Under the pieces are notes generated by a model. It was given only the letters and a program-made list of their open reading frames with translations. It did no database searches and was not told where the DNA came from. Source: a bacterium (GTDB taxonomy: Bacteria; Myxococcota_A; Bradymonadia; Bradymonadales; Bradymonadaceae). From it: a DNA stretch of 64,000 nucleotides. The position numbers and the translations under genes are program-made. The stretch lies in assembly GCA_030427705.1 (NCBI GenBank), contig JAUIBR010000012.1, positions 62,001-126,000 on the forward strand, given 5' to 3'. Each line of letters begins with the position of its first letter. Position 1 is the stretch's first letter. Of this stretch, positions 16,680 to 24,385 are shown piece after piece.

Positions 16680-18791
16680 ATGCGAAATCGGTGGTTTCAT
16701 CGACCGACGCTGCACACTGCGCATCACGAAGAGAAAAAGGTCAGTTGGCTTGAGCTTTTCTACGACCTCGTCTTCGTAGCCGCCATCATCCAATTGGGCG
16801 ATGCGCTGAGCAATGAAGTCACGATCCAACACGCTGTCATGGCGCCGTTGGCAAAGTTTGCCTTCTTGTTTACGCCTCTCTGGCTGGCTTGGACCGGGTT
16901 TACGTTCTTCGCCAATCGGTTCGACGTCGATGACTTTCTGCAACGCGGCTTGGTGTTCAGCAGCATGTTTGCCGTCGCGACCATGGCAATCGCGTCGTCG
17001 GAGGCGTTCGCTGGCCAACTGGTGGTGTTCGCCCTCTCCTTCAGCCTAGCGCAGTTTCTGATTTTCATCATGCACCTGCGCGCCTACTTCCAAGTCCCCG
17101 ACGCAAAGGACTATGCGCTGTATTGGGGAGCAGTGTTCCTGGCCGGGTCCATAATCTGGGGTATCTCGGCATTCACGAGCGAGACTGTCTCGTACGTGCT
17201 CTGGGGCATCGGAATCGCCGCCATCATCACAAGCCCAATGAGCCGATTCTCGCGTGAATTGGCTCAAACCTATCCAATCGACTTCGAACACTTAGGCGAG
17301 CGCTACGGATTGCTAACAATCATCGTGCTCGGTGAATCGTTCGTAAAAGTGCTTTCGTACCTTAGTAGCGCAGAAACTGGGACGGACCTCGACTACCTCT
17401 TCAAGGGGTTTCTTGGCCTCGCCATCACCTGCAGCCTCTGGTGGATCTACTTCGACGACATCGCCGGATCAGAAATCCGCGAGGCTCGTGGGTCCTGGAT
17501 TGCGTGGCTGTTCGGGCACTTGCCGCTGACCATGATGATCACAGCGGTTGGGGTGGCGGTGAAAAAGACCATCACCTTCGATTTCTCGCTGCCACCTGAC
17601 GTGGCCTACCGATGGCTGCTAGCCGGTGCCGTCGCTGCCGTCTTCTTTAGCGTTGCCGTCATCGACTCCGTGACCGAAAGAAAACAGCAGGAGCTAAGCG
17701 ATACCTGGCGCGTAAATCTGCGATTTGCAACGGGCGTGATCGTCATCTTGCTCGCTCAGATCGGAACGGCAATGTCCGCGGGCACTTATATGGCCATCAT
17801 TACGGCTGTTGTGTTCGCCCAGGTCATCTTCGACATGATGATGGCCCCGCTCTCGGAAGACCATCACCTCCACGCAACCTCCACCGCAGACATCGCGAAG
17901 CTTAAAGCGTCTGGAGAGCGCATGGAGAAACGCCCGGCGCGCGATCTTTCCGAAGCCGTCCGCAAGGGCACGCCCTCAGAATTGCGCCGCGACCTGTTCT
18001 TCTTCTTTATGGAGGGCACGTGGACGCGATTGCTGTTTACCGTGTTGTTCCTCTACATCGTTGGAAACGTCGTCTTCGCGGGACTCTACCTGCTTGAACC
18101 AGGCTCGATCGACGGGGACGGGTCGTTCTCGTCTGCGTTCAATTTCAGTGTTCAGACGATGTCGACCATCGGTTATGGCGCGCTCACGCCGAACACACCG
18201 TACGGCAACTTGCTGGTCACGATTGAAGCGGCTGTCGGAATCTTGGGCGCAGCGATGGTGACGGGCTTGATGTTCGCCAAAGCCTCCCGCGCCTCGTCAA
18301 GCGTCGTGTTCAGCAACGTCGCGACAGTCACCACTCGGAATGGAAAACCAACCCTGATGTTCCGAGTCGGTAACGCTCGCGGAAACGAGGTCGTTGAGGC
18401 CCAGATTTCTGTCTCGGTCCTAGTCGATGAAATCACGCCGGAAGGCCATCATATCCGCGCAATCAAGACATTGGACCTGATTCGAGAACGGACGCCAATC
18501 TTCACACTAAGCTGGTCTGTCATGCACGTCATCGACGAAAACAGCCCGCTGGTGAACGTCGACTGGTCAGATCCTGGCGCCGAAATCATCGCCATCATCG
18601 TCACATTGATGGGACACGACCCCACCTACGCCCAGATGACACATGCCCGCCATCTGTATCGCCCTGATGCAGTCCTGAAGGATTATCGATTCGTCGATGT
18701 GATTAGTGAACTCGACGACGGCCGATTGATGATCGACTTCGAGAAGTTCCACGACGTGTATCCAGAGTCGCCGCTCGGCGAGGAAGAGTAG
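16680..18791 (+). CDS. LtrA-KirBac fusion: LtrA membrane domain joined to inward-rectifier K+ channel
   Basis: One uninterrupted frame of 703 residues. Residues 1 to about 390 form a low-temperature-requirement A (LtrA) domain: the entry motif HHEEKKVSWLELFYDLVFV, HLGERYGLLTIIVLGESFVK, and about twelve predicted membrane helices. A linker (about 391-440) leads to a KirBac channel: slide helix/TM1 region (RRDLFFFFMEGTWTRLLF), pore helix and K+ filter TIGYG (496-500), TM2 (about 507-535), and the whole cytoplasmic Kir immunoglobulin-like domain (PTLMFRVGNARGNEVVEA; FTLSWSVMHVIDENSPL; MTHARHLYRPDAVL). LtrA function is unknown; Kir channels are tetramers gated by ligands such as lipids. Inference: LtrA serves as a membrane sensor or transporter module physically coupled to K+ flux. 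It ends 1 bp from the convergent lipoprotein gene. Confidence 0.93.
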   Translation: MRNRWFHRPTLHTAHHEEKKVSWLELFYDLVFVAAIIQLGDALSNEVTIQHAVMAPLAKFAFLFTPLWLAWTGFTFFANRFDVDDFLQRGLVFSSMFAVATMAIASSEAFAGQLVVFALSFSLAQFLIFIMHLRAYFQVPDAKDYALYWGAVFLAGSIIWGISAFTSETVSYVLWGIGIAAIITSPMSRFSRELAQTYPIDFEHLGERYGLLTIIVLGESFVKVLSYLSSAETGTDLDYLFKGFLGLAITCSLWWIYFDDIAGSEIREARGSWIAWLFGHLPLTMMITAVGVAVKKTITFDFSLPPDVAYRWLLAGAVAAVFFSVAVIDSVTERKQQELSDTWRVNLRFATGVIVILLAQIGTAMSAGTYMAIITAVVFAQVIFDMMMAPLSEDHHLHATSTADIAKLKASGERMEKRPARDLSEAVRKGTPSELRRDLFFFFMEGTWTRLLFTVLFLYIVGNVVFAGLYLLEPGSIDGDGSFSSAFNFSVQTMSTIGYGALTPNTPYGNLLVTIEAAVGILGAAMVTGLMFAKASRASSSVVFSNVATVTTRNGKPTLMFRVGNARGNEVVEAQISVSVLVDEITPEGHHIRAIKTLDLIRERTPIFTLSWSVMHVIDENSPLVNVDWSDPGAEIIAIIVTLMGHDPTYAQMTHARHLYRPDAVLKDYRFVDVISELDDGRLMIDFEKFHDVYPESPLGEEE

Positions 18792-18792
18792 G

Positions 18793-19395
18793 CTATTCGG
18801 GGCACGCCCGATTGCAGACCTCGATCCCGTTCGGACACGACACAGGCGTGTCGCAGTTATTGAGGTTGCATCGCCCACGCTGCGGCGGATTCCTATCTGT
18901 CCCGCAATCCAGCAGGCAATCGTTGTTCATGCAATCGATCTCGCAGCGCGAGGTCCGCTCGGTGCAGTCGTAGTCACAGGGCCCTTCTAGACACGTAGAG
19001 CTACAATCTGTCTCCGACTGACAGGTAAGCGTGCTATCCGCGACCAAATCGACCCCGCAGGATTGCCCGGAGGCGCATGTAATCTGGCATTCCTGACCAC
19101 ATTCGAAGTTGCAGCCAGCATTGCAAACACAGATTCCGCAGTTCGTGAAGTCGTCGATATTGTTGGCGTTATTCGAGTTATTCGAGTTGTTCGAGTTGTT
19201 TGTGTTGTTCGTGTTGTTCGTGTTGTTCGTGTTGTTCGAGTTGTTGGTGTTGTTCGAGTTGTTGCCGTTATTGGAATTGTTCAAGTTGTTGATGTTGTTT
19301 GACCTTGTGTCATCCAACTCAACCCCATCCGTGTCGAAGAACATGTTGCAGCCTGACAGCAGCACAACCCCAATAATCAAGACCAACAATCGCAT
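18793..19395 (-). CDS. Asn-linker, Cys-rich lipoprotein
   Basis: 200 residues. ATG 19395 gives the lipoprotein signal MRLLVLIIGVVLLSGC; an upstream in-frame start is rejected since it would bury the signal. About 48 residues of NNxNN repeat follow (about 30-80), then a compact Cys-rich domain with repeated CxxxC-like spacing (CGICVCNAGCNFECGQECQ and onward), resembling small disulfide-rich or EGF-like surface domains. Likely a surface-displayed head on an Asn stalk. Confidence 0.82.
   Translation of the reverse strand: MRLLVLIIGVVLLSGCNMFFDTDGVELDDTRSNNINNLNNSNNGNNSNNTNNSNNTNNTNNTNNTNNSNNSNNSNNANNIDDFTNCGICVCNAGCNFECGQECQITCASGQSCGVDLVADSTLTCQSETDCSSTCLEGPCDYDCTERTSRCEIDCMNNDCLLDCGTDRNPPQRGRCNLNNCDTPVSCPNGIEVCNRACPE
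19160..19300 (-). repeat. Asn-codon 9-bp degenerate minisatellite
   Basis: On the plus strand the unit reads GTTGTTCGA or GTTGTTCGT; on the coding strand it encodes NNxNN. About fifteen units with few interruptions make this the cleanest of the five arrays in the window. Confidence 0.85.
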
Positions 19396-19466
19396 TAGGA
19401 CCTCAAAGGTTCGAACCGCCAAATAGTAGAGGCAAACGAATTTCCCCACAACAAACGGCGAGTTCT

Positions 19467-19496
19467 TTGATACAATCTAGCGTGTAGTGGTATAAC
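19467..19496 (+). promoter_or_regulatory. candidate sigma-70 promoter of the Ser/Thr kinase
   Basis: TTGATA at 19467-19472, 18-bp spacer, TATAAC at 19491-19496. This is one of the best matches to consensus in the window, about 28 bp before the kinase start. Confidence 0.55.
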
Positions 19497-19524
19497 TTTA
19501 GAACTCCATCAACCACTCTTTGTG

Positions 19525-20988
19525 ATGACCGGGAATTTCCCACAACCCGGCGATATGTTCGTCGACCGATACGAAATCGATTCCATCCTCAATCAGGGCG
19601 GCTTCGGACGGGTGTATCGAGCGACCCAGGTCGAGTTGAATCGACCCGTCGCGATCAAGATTTTGCAACCCGCGCGACGCATCGGATTCAACGACGATTC
19701 GCAAGCCGAAGCCAAGCGGCTAGAGATTGTTGCCAAGCGATTTGAACGCGAGGCTCAATTGGTTTCGCAGCTGAGGGATCGCCACACCGTCATGATGTAT
19801 GACTACGGCACGACTGAGGACGGTCTGCTGTACATGGTGTTGGAGTATGTGGATGGCGCACCCCTGGACCAGCGAATTGAGGAAGTTGGCCCACATGACC
19901 CGAGTCGGGTGGTGAAGATCGCCAAACAGATTTTGTCCAGCCTTCAAGAGGCGCACGCGCTCGGCATGCTTCACCGAGACATCAAACCGGCCAATATCAT
20001 GCTTTACGAGCATGTCGGTCGTCGCGACCAGGTGAAGGTCCTCGACTTCGGCCTAGCGAAATCCATCGACGATCCAAAGTTCACAGCCGATGACCCGGAC
20101 CTCACCGACGCTGAGGTGCTCATCGGCACACCACGTTACATGTCGCCGGAGCAGATTCGCGGCGACAAGATGACCTCTGCCACCGATATCTATTCGCTGG
20201 GATTGGTCGTGTACGAAATGCTGACGGGGCAAAAGGCCGTTCGCGCAAAGTCGACGATGAACACGCTAGCGCGTCACATCAACGACGTCCCTATCACCCT
20301 GCCAAAAGAGCTTCAAATCGATGAGGGTCTTCGCCAGATCGTGCATCAAATGCTCGATAAGTCACTCGACGGCCGTATTCAGACGGCAGAAGAGGCACTC
20401 ACATTGTTTGAGGCATGGGAAGAAGCCCAGAAGTCCAGCAGTTACCCAGGCTTCGACATCTCTGAAATCGCGGACGCCATCCCGGATATTGAATACGACT
20501 ACGATGCGACGGCACTGACGAGCGTCGACGACCTACTCCGACAAGACCGCGGGGATTCCAGCGACGCCTACGACGATATTCAACCGGTTGAACGGGACCG
20601 AAAGCCAATCATCATCGCGGCAATCTTCCTGCTCGTCCTTATCATGGTTGGTGTTTTCGCGACGGGCGGTGATGACGAGCCAGAGCTCTCGGGCAATGCA
20701 GAGGCTACGGAGCCACCGAAGCAGCACGACATACCGTCGCCTGACGAGCTACCACCGATTCCAGACGGGCCTGATGAAGCGCTGGAATTCGCCGAAGCCG
20801 AGGACATGGGCGCAGACACATCCATTGCATTCGCGCTGGAAGAGGCCGACATGGCAGCTATCGCAGCGGCAGAGACTGCTCCGCCTGACCAAAACGAAGT
20901 TGCTGAAGAGCCGAAAAAGGTTAAAAAGAAGGTGAGGAAGAAACGTCCTCCCAAGAAGAAGAAACCGTCGCTCAGGACGCTCAAGTGA
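19525..20988 (+). CDS. membrane-anchored Ser/Thr protein kinase
   Basis: 487 residues. N-terminal Hanks-type kinase (about 15-285): catalytic Lys45 (PVAIKIL), HRDIKPAN with Asp152, DFGLAK, and GTPRYMSPEQIRG. The glycine loop reads NQGGFGRV, so its first Gly is Asn. After an acidic stretch comes one membrane helix (PIIIAAIFLLVLIMVGVFA), an acidic Pro/Glu-rich extracytoplasmic part and an extremely basic tail of Lys/Arg. ATG 19525 is chosen over the adjacent GTG 19522. Substrates are unknown. The stop overlaps the next gene's GTG by 4 bp. Confidence 0.93.
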   Translation: MTGNFPQPGDMFVDRYEIDSILNQGGFGRVYRATQVELNRPVAIKILQPARRIGFNDDSQAEAKRLEIVAKRFEREAQLVSQLRDRHTVMMYDYGTTEDGLLYMVLEYVDGAPLDQRIEEVGPHDPSRVVKIAKQILSSLQEAHALGMLHRDIKPANIMLYEHVGRRDQVKVLDFGLAKSIDDPKFTADDPDLTDAEVLIGTPRYMSPEQIRGDKMTSATDIYSLGLVVYEMLTGQKAVRAKSTMNTLARHINDVPITLPKELQIDEGLRQIVHQMLDKSLDGRIQTAEEALTLFEAWEEAQKSSSYPGFDISEIADAIPDIEYDYDATALTSVDDLLRQDRGDSSDAYDDIQPVERDRKPIIIAAIFLLVLIMVGVFATGGDDEPELSGNAEATEPPKQHDIPSPDELPPIPDGPDEALEFAEAEDMGADTSIAFALEEADMAAIAAAETAPPDQNEVAEEPKKVKKKVRKKRPPKKKKPSLRTLK

Positions 20989-21764
20989 CCTTTCGGCTCA
21001 TCGCCACCTTTTGCTTTCTTTCCATTCTTTGGGTCTCTACTCCTGCATTCGCGCAAGATGCCGCCACGATTGCGAAGGTAGAAAAGCACTTCGAAAACGG
21101 GGCCAACTTCTTCCAATCTGGTCAATACGAACAGGCGATCGACGAGTTTGAGGCTGGATATGCTCTCTATCCAGACCCCATCCTGCTCTACAATATCTCG
21201 CTGGCGCATGGAAAGCTCGCTCGTGTCGACAAATCCCTGACCGTGGCTGAGCTTGCGGAGTCTATGAAACTCCAAGAGCCTGACCGAACGCAGAACTCGT
21301 CGCGGATCGTGGCGCTGAGGCGGGCTCAGTTAGCGCATAACATGGCGCCGATTGTCGCGGAGCAGGTCAAAGCCGAGAAACGAAAGCAGGCTGAACTTGA
21401 AGAAAAGAAACGACGTGAGGCCAATAAGTTCGGCACATTGGGCTGGGTCGGCATTGGTGTCGCCGGTGCTGGCGTCGCTGCGTTGGTTGGCGCCCTCATT
21501 CTCGACGCAAGCCTGAGCAGCGATATCGACGCATTCGAAGACGCCGCCGCTCGCGGAGACCAGCTCGAGTACGACCGTCTGAAATCCGATATTGAGTCCA
21601 AACAATCTACGTCTCAGATTCTCCTTTTTACGGGAATCGGCCTCACGGCTGTGGGAGCCGGGTTCATCGTGTATGAACTCTTCTTCAAAGGACGGTCGGA
21701 TTCCGCGGTCTCCATCGCCCCAACCGACGGCGGCGCAGCAGCAACGTATCAGTTCCGATTCTGA
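20985..21764 (+). CDS. TPR-containing envelope protein, kinase partner
   Basis: 259 residues with a GTG start overlapping the kinase stop. Sec signal peptide ending AFAQD, then a TPR-like unit (NGANFFQSGQYEQAIDEFEAGYALYP), a Lys/Glu-rich coil, and two hydrophobic segments (WVGIGVAGAGVAALVGALIL; ILLFTGIGLTAVGAGFIVYE). This arrangement is common next to Ser/Thr kinases in Myxococcota. Probably cotranslated with the kinase and possibly its envelope partner; no direct evidence for the role. Confidence 0.82.
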   Translation: MTFRLIATFCFLSILWVSTPAFAQDAATIAKVEKHFENGANFFQSGQYEQAIDEFEAGYALYPDPILLYNISLAHGKLARVDKSLTVAELAESMKLQEPDRTQNSSRIVALRRAQLAHNMAPIVAEQVKAEKRKQAELEEKKRREANKFGTLGWVGIGVAGAGVAALVGALILDASLSSDIDAFEDAAARGDQLEYDRLKSDIESKQSTSQILLFTGIGLTAVGAGFIVYELFFKGRSDSAVSIAPTDGGAAATYQFRF

Positions 21765-21827
21765 GGTTCGGGAATTCCGAAACTTGAAATCGCGTTAACG
21801 TACCAGCCTGAAAACACTGAGGAATGA

Positions 21828-22397
21828 ATGCATCGTCATTTGATTTTTGTCGTTTTGGTTGCCGCGCTTCTGTACGGCTGTGCCGAGCGCCCCACAATTC
21901 GCGCCGACTGGGACAAACAGGCCGATTTCACGGCCTACTCCACATATGACTTCGCAGACGTGCTCTCGACCAACGGTGGTCAGACATACGACTCGCTCTC
22001 CACCAAGTACTTGAAAGTCGCCGTGGCACGGGAGCTAGACCAGCGCGGCTACACCAAAGTGGATGACGGCGCCGACCTAGAGGTCAACTTCCACCTCTAC
22101 CTGGTCGACAAGCAGAAAGTCCGTCAGACGACAACGCCCACGGTGGGGTATGGCTACTATGGCTATCGCCGAGGTTACTACGGTTCCTGGGGTAACTATC
22201 GCTACGACACCTACGTCGATGACTACACCGAAGGCACGCTCCACATCGACCTCATCGACAACGAACGTGACCAGCTGGTCTGGGAGGGCGTCGCCGTCGG
22301 AACGGTCACAAAGAAGGCCATGGAGAACGCAGAGACATCCATCAACAACGTCGTAAAGCAGATCTTTGACAAGTACCCGTTCACAGTGGGCCAGTAA
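21828..22397 (+). CDS. DUF4136 lipoprotein
   Basis: 189 residues. Signal MHRHLIFVVLVAALLYGC; the mature part shows the DUF4136 pattern (YSTYDFAD; ELDQRGYTKVDDGADLEVNF; GTLHIDLIDNERDQLVWEG), with a Tyr/Gly-rich insert near the middle. DUF4136 proteins are periplasmic or outer membrane lipoproteins of unknown function. TAATG overlap couples it to the App1 gene. Confidence 0.88.
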   Translation: MHRHLIFVVLVAALLYGCAERPTIRADWDKQADFTAYSTYDFADVLSTNGGQTYDSLSTKYLKVAVARELDQRGYTKVDDGADLEVNFHLYLVDKQKVRQTTTPTVGYGYYGYRRGYYGSWGNYRYDTYVDDYTEGTLHIDLIDNERDQLVWEGVAVGTVTKKAMENAETSINNVVKQIFDKYPFTVGQ

Positions 22398-23404
22398 TGC
22401 TCGCATTCACGTACTTCTTCATGGGGCTACTGCTCGTCTCTGGCGACGAGAATGCCGAGATATTTCCGGCATACGGCGTCTGGGATGCACAAGCTCAGAC
22501 CGTGACGATCAAAACCCGGATTTGGGTCTATGAGCCCGAAGAAGACTCGTGGTCACGCGATGCACTTGCCAAAGCGTTGGCCAAGAGCATGGGCGTCAAG
22601 AGCGACACCGCCGAAGCGGCTATCTTCGATAAGCGCATTCGCCGACTCATCGTCGACAACGAGCGCTCGAAAACTGTGACGTTCAAGGCACTGGCCCAGA
22701 CCAAAACTGTCGGTCCGACATCATCCAATGGTCATGCGACCTTGGACATGACCTTGAAGACCCCTTCGGCTCCTGACCATATCGAGTTTGAAGTCGAGTT
22801 TGAGGGAACCAAAGACAAATGGGTCGTGCCGGTCATCAAGGACGACGGAATAGGTATCATTTCCGACATCGATGACACCGTTAAGATTACCAACGTTATC
22901 GACCGCGACGAGATGATGAAGAACACCTTCACTCGCCCATTTAAAGCGGTCCAAGGGCTCTCTCAAGTCTATCGTAAGTGGTCGAAGAAGGACGCCAGTT
23001 ATCACTTCGTTTCAGCCAGCCCATGGCAGCTTCAGGCTGAGCTGCAGGCATTCTTAGAGAAGCAAGGATTCCCGCCGGCGTCCTACCACTTGCGGGTACT
23101 GAGAGCGAAAAGCGTCAAGAGCATCGAGACGTTCGCGAGCAGTAGCAAGCCCCACAAAATCGAAGCCATCACGCAGCTGCTCAACGATTTCCCGAACAAG
23201 AAGTTCATCCTGATTGGCGATAGCGGCGAGAAAGACCCGGAAATCTATGGCGAAATCTGCCGTAACCACCCGAAACGTATCGAGCGCATTCTGATTCGAA
23301 AGGTCCCCGGAGCAGATAATGCCAAGACGCGATTCGTCAAAGCGTTCAATGGCGGAGACGCATCGTGGCAGGTCTTTGAAACGGCACAGGACATCGTTCC
23401 CTAG
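22397..23404 (+). CDS. App1-type phosphatidate phosphatase domain protein (DUF2183)
   Basis: 335 residues. The catalytic domain (about 145-320) shows DIDDTV, matching the DxDxT motif of haloacid-dehalogenase-type phosphatases, plus FVSASPWQL and ILIGDSGEKDPEIY, as in yeast App1 Mg2+-dependent phosphatidate phosphatase. The N-terminus (MLAFTYFFMGLLLVSG) looks like a signal peptide, suggesting a periplasmic location. The N-terminal 130 residues form a beta-rich domain. Likely acts on phospholipid phosphates; substrate unproven. Convergent with the methyltransferase, stops sharing CTAG. Confidence 0.85.
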   Translation: MLAFTYFFMGLLLVSGDENAEIFPAYGVWDAQAQTVTIKTRIWVYEPEEDSWSRDALAKALAKSMGVKSDTAEAAIFDKRIRRLIVDNERSKTVTFKALAQTKTVGPTSSNGHATLDMTLKTPSAPDHIEFEVEFEGTKDKWVVPVIKDDGIGIISDIDDTVKITNVIDRDEMMKNTFTRPFKAVQGLSQVYRKWSKKDASYHFVSASPWQLQAELQAFLEKQGFPPASYHLRVLRAKSVKSIETFASSSKPHKIEAITQLLNDFPNKKFILIGDSGEKDPEIYGEICRNHPKRIERILIRKVPGADNAKTRFVKAFNGGDASWQVFETAQDIVP

Positions 23405-24081
23405 CGCTGCCAGACTAGCCAATCTGAGGTTTCGTCGCCTTCCCAGCTAACATCGTAGTGGTCCAATGCCTCGATGGAGAGTTGGAATTCATCGTCGCCT
23501 CGAACCTTCGACCAGGCGGCGGTCCAATCATCAAAAAATGCGTACTCTTGAGTGCCCGGCTTCACGGAGCGCCTGAGCAGCTTCGGTAGCCAGTCCCGCA
23601 ACATCCAAGGTGCAAACCCACGACCAGAGCTACGATTTCGCGACAGAACCAGCTGCTCTGTGTCGCATGTTACCTCGTAGAAACAGGCCAGATCGCCGTC
23701 GGGTGTCGTCGTGCCTTCGACCAGAACACCACCCTCCCCCAGCCAATTCAACCATTGTGCATGCGCCTCTGCGCACTCAGAAGGTGCATATCCGCGCAAC
23801 ACGTTCATCGCCCGTACTAAGTCGAATCGCTCAACGTCGTCAGGTAGTCCGAACCCTTCGATCAATCTAGTATCAAAGTCAGCAAGGAGCCTCGCTTCAT
23901 CGGTTTCAAAGCCGATTACTGTTGCCTCCTCAAACACCGACGCAAGCTCCAGCAAGGACTCTGGAGATGCTCCGTACCCAATGTCTGCGATGCGTGATGG
24001 TTGGTGGTGTCTGGCGAGATAGGCATCGACCAAACGCAGGCGCCCTGCCCTGGTCCGACCTGTGAGCGGGCGCGGCTCCAC
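23401..24081 (-). CDS. class I SAM-dependent methyltransferase-like protein
   Basis: 226 residues, GTG start overlapping the zinc-ribbon stop by 1 bp. Motif I reads IADIGYGASPESL and is followed by the acidic strand end VIGFETDEAR and FDLVRAMNVLRGYAP, as in Rossmann methyltransferases. Small-molecule or protein substrate is unknown. Last gene of a three-gene minus-strand set with the beta-propeller and zinc-ribbon genes. Confidence 0.78.
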   Translation of the reverse strand: MEPRPLTGRTRAGRLRLVDAYLARHHQPSRIADIGYGASPESLLELASVFEEATVIGFETDEARLLADFDTRLIEGFGLPDDVERFDLVRAMNVLRGYAPSECAEAHAQWLNWLGEGGVLVEGTTTPDGDLACFYEVTCDTEQLVLSRNRSSGRGFAPWMLRDWLPKLLRRSVKPGTQEYAFFDDWTAAWSKVRGDDEFQLSIEALDHYDVSWEGDETSDWLVWQR

Positions 24082-24377
24082 TAGTCCTTGAACAACGCGT
24101 TCAGCGCGGCGAGCGCATCATCTGAACTCTTTTGTTCCTGAACCTTCGCGCCTGCGCCGGGTTTGAAGTAATCGCAGAAGTTGGCCTTCTCCTTATTGCC
24201 AACGTACTCCGCCTGCGTTTCGGTGCATTTGCCCGAAACCATCTCGTCGTAGAACTTGCAGTTCTTGCAGCAGCTCAAGTCTGCGTAGCAGCTAGGGCAT
24301 TCTTCGGTGCGCCCGAACTTACGCATGAAATCAGTGGTCGTTCCACACGACCAACATGTCGTCGTCCAATCAGCCAT
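24081..24377 (-). CDS. small Cys-rich zinc-ribbon protein
   Basis: 98 residues with nine Cys. CWSC (8-11) and CPSC (27-30) make a zinc ribbon; CCKNC (36-40) with Cys51 and Cys68 can form a second metal site. The Ala/Asp-rich C-terminus ends ALNALFKD. Cytosolic. No named family that I can give with certainty. Start ATG 24377 lies 8 bp after the propeller stop. Confidence 0.82.
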   Translation of the reverse strand: MADWTTTCWSCGTTTDFMRKFGRTEECPSCYADLSCCKNCKFYDEMVSGKCTETQAEYVGNKEKANFCDYFKPGAGAKVQEQKSSDDALAALNALFKD

Positions 24378-24385
24378 GGTCGCTC

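Noticed and set aside
19160-19300. possible CRISPR array
   Set aside because: Short 9-bp in-frame units without spacers, inside a coding region; they are Asn stalk codons.
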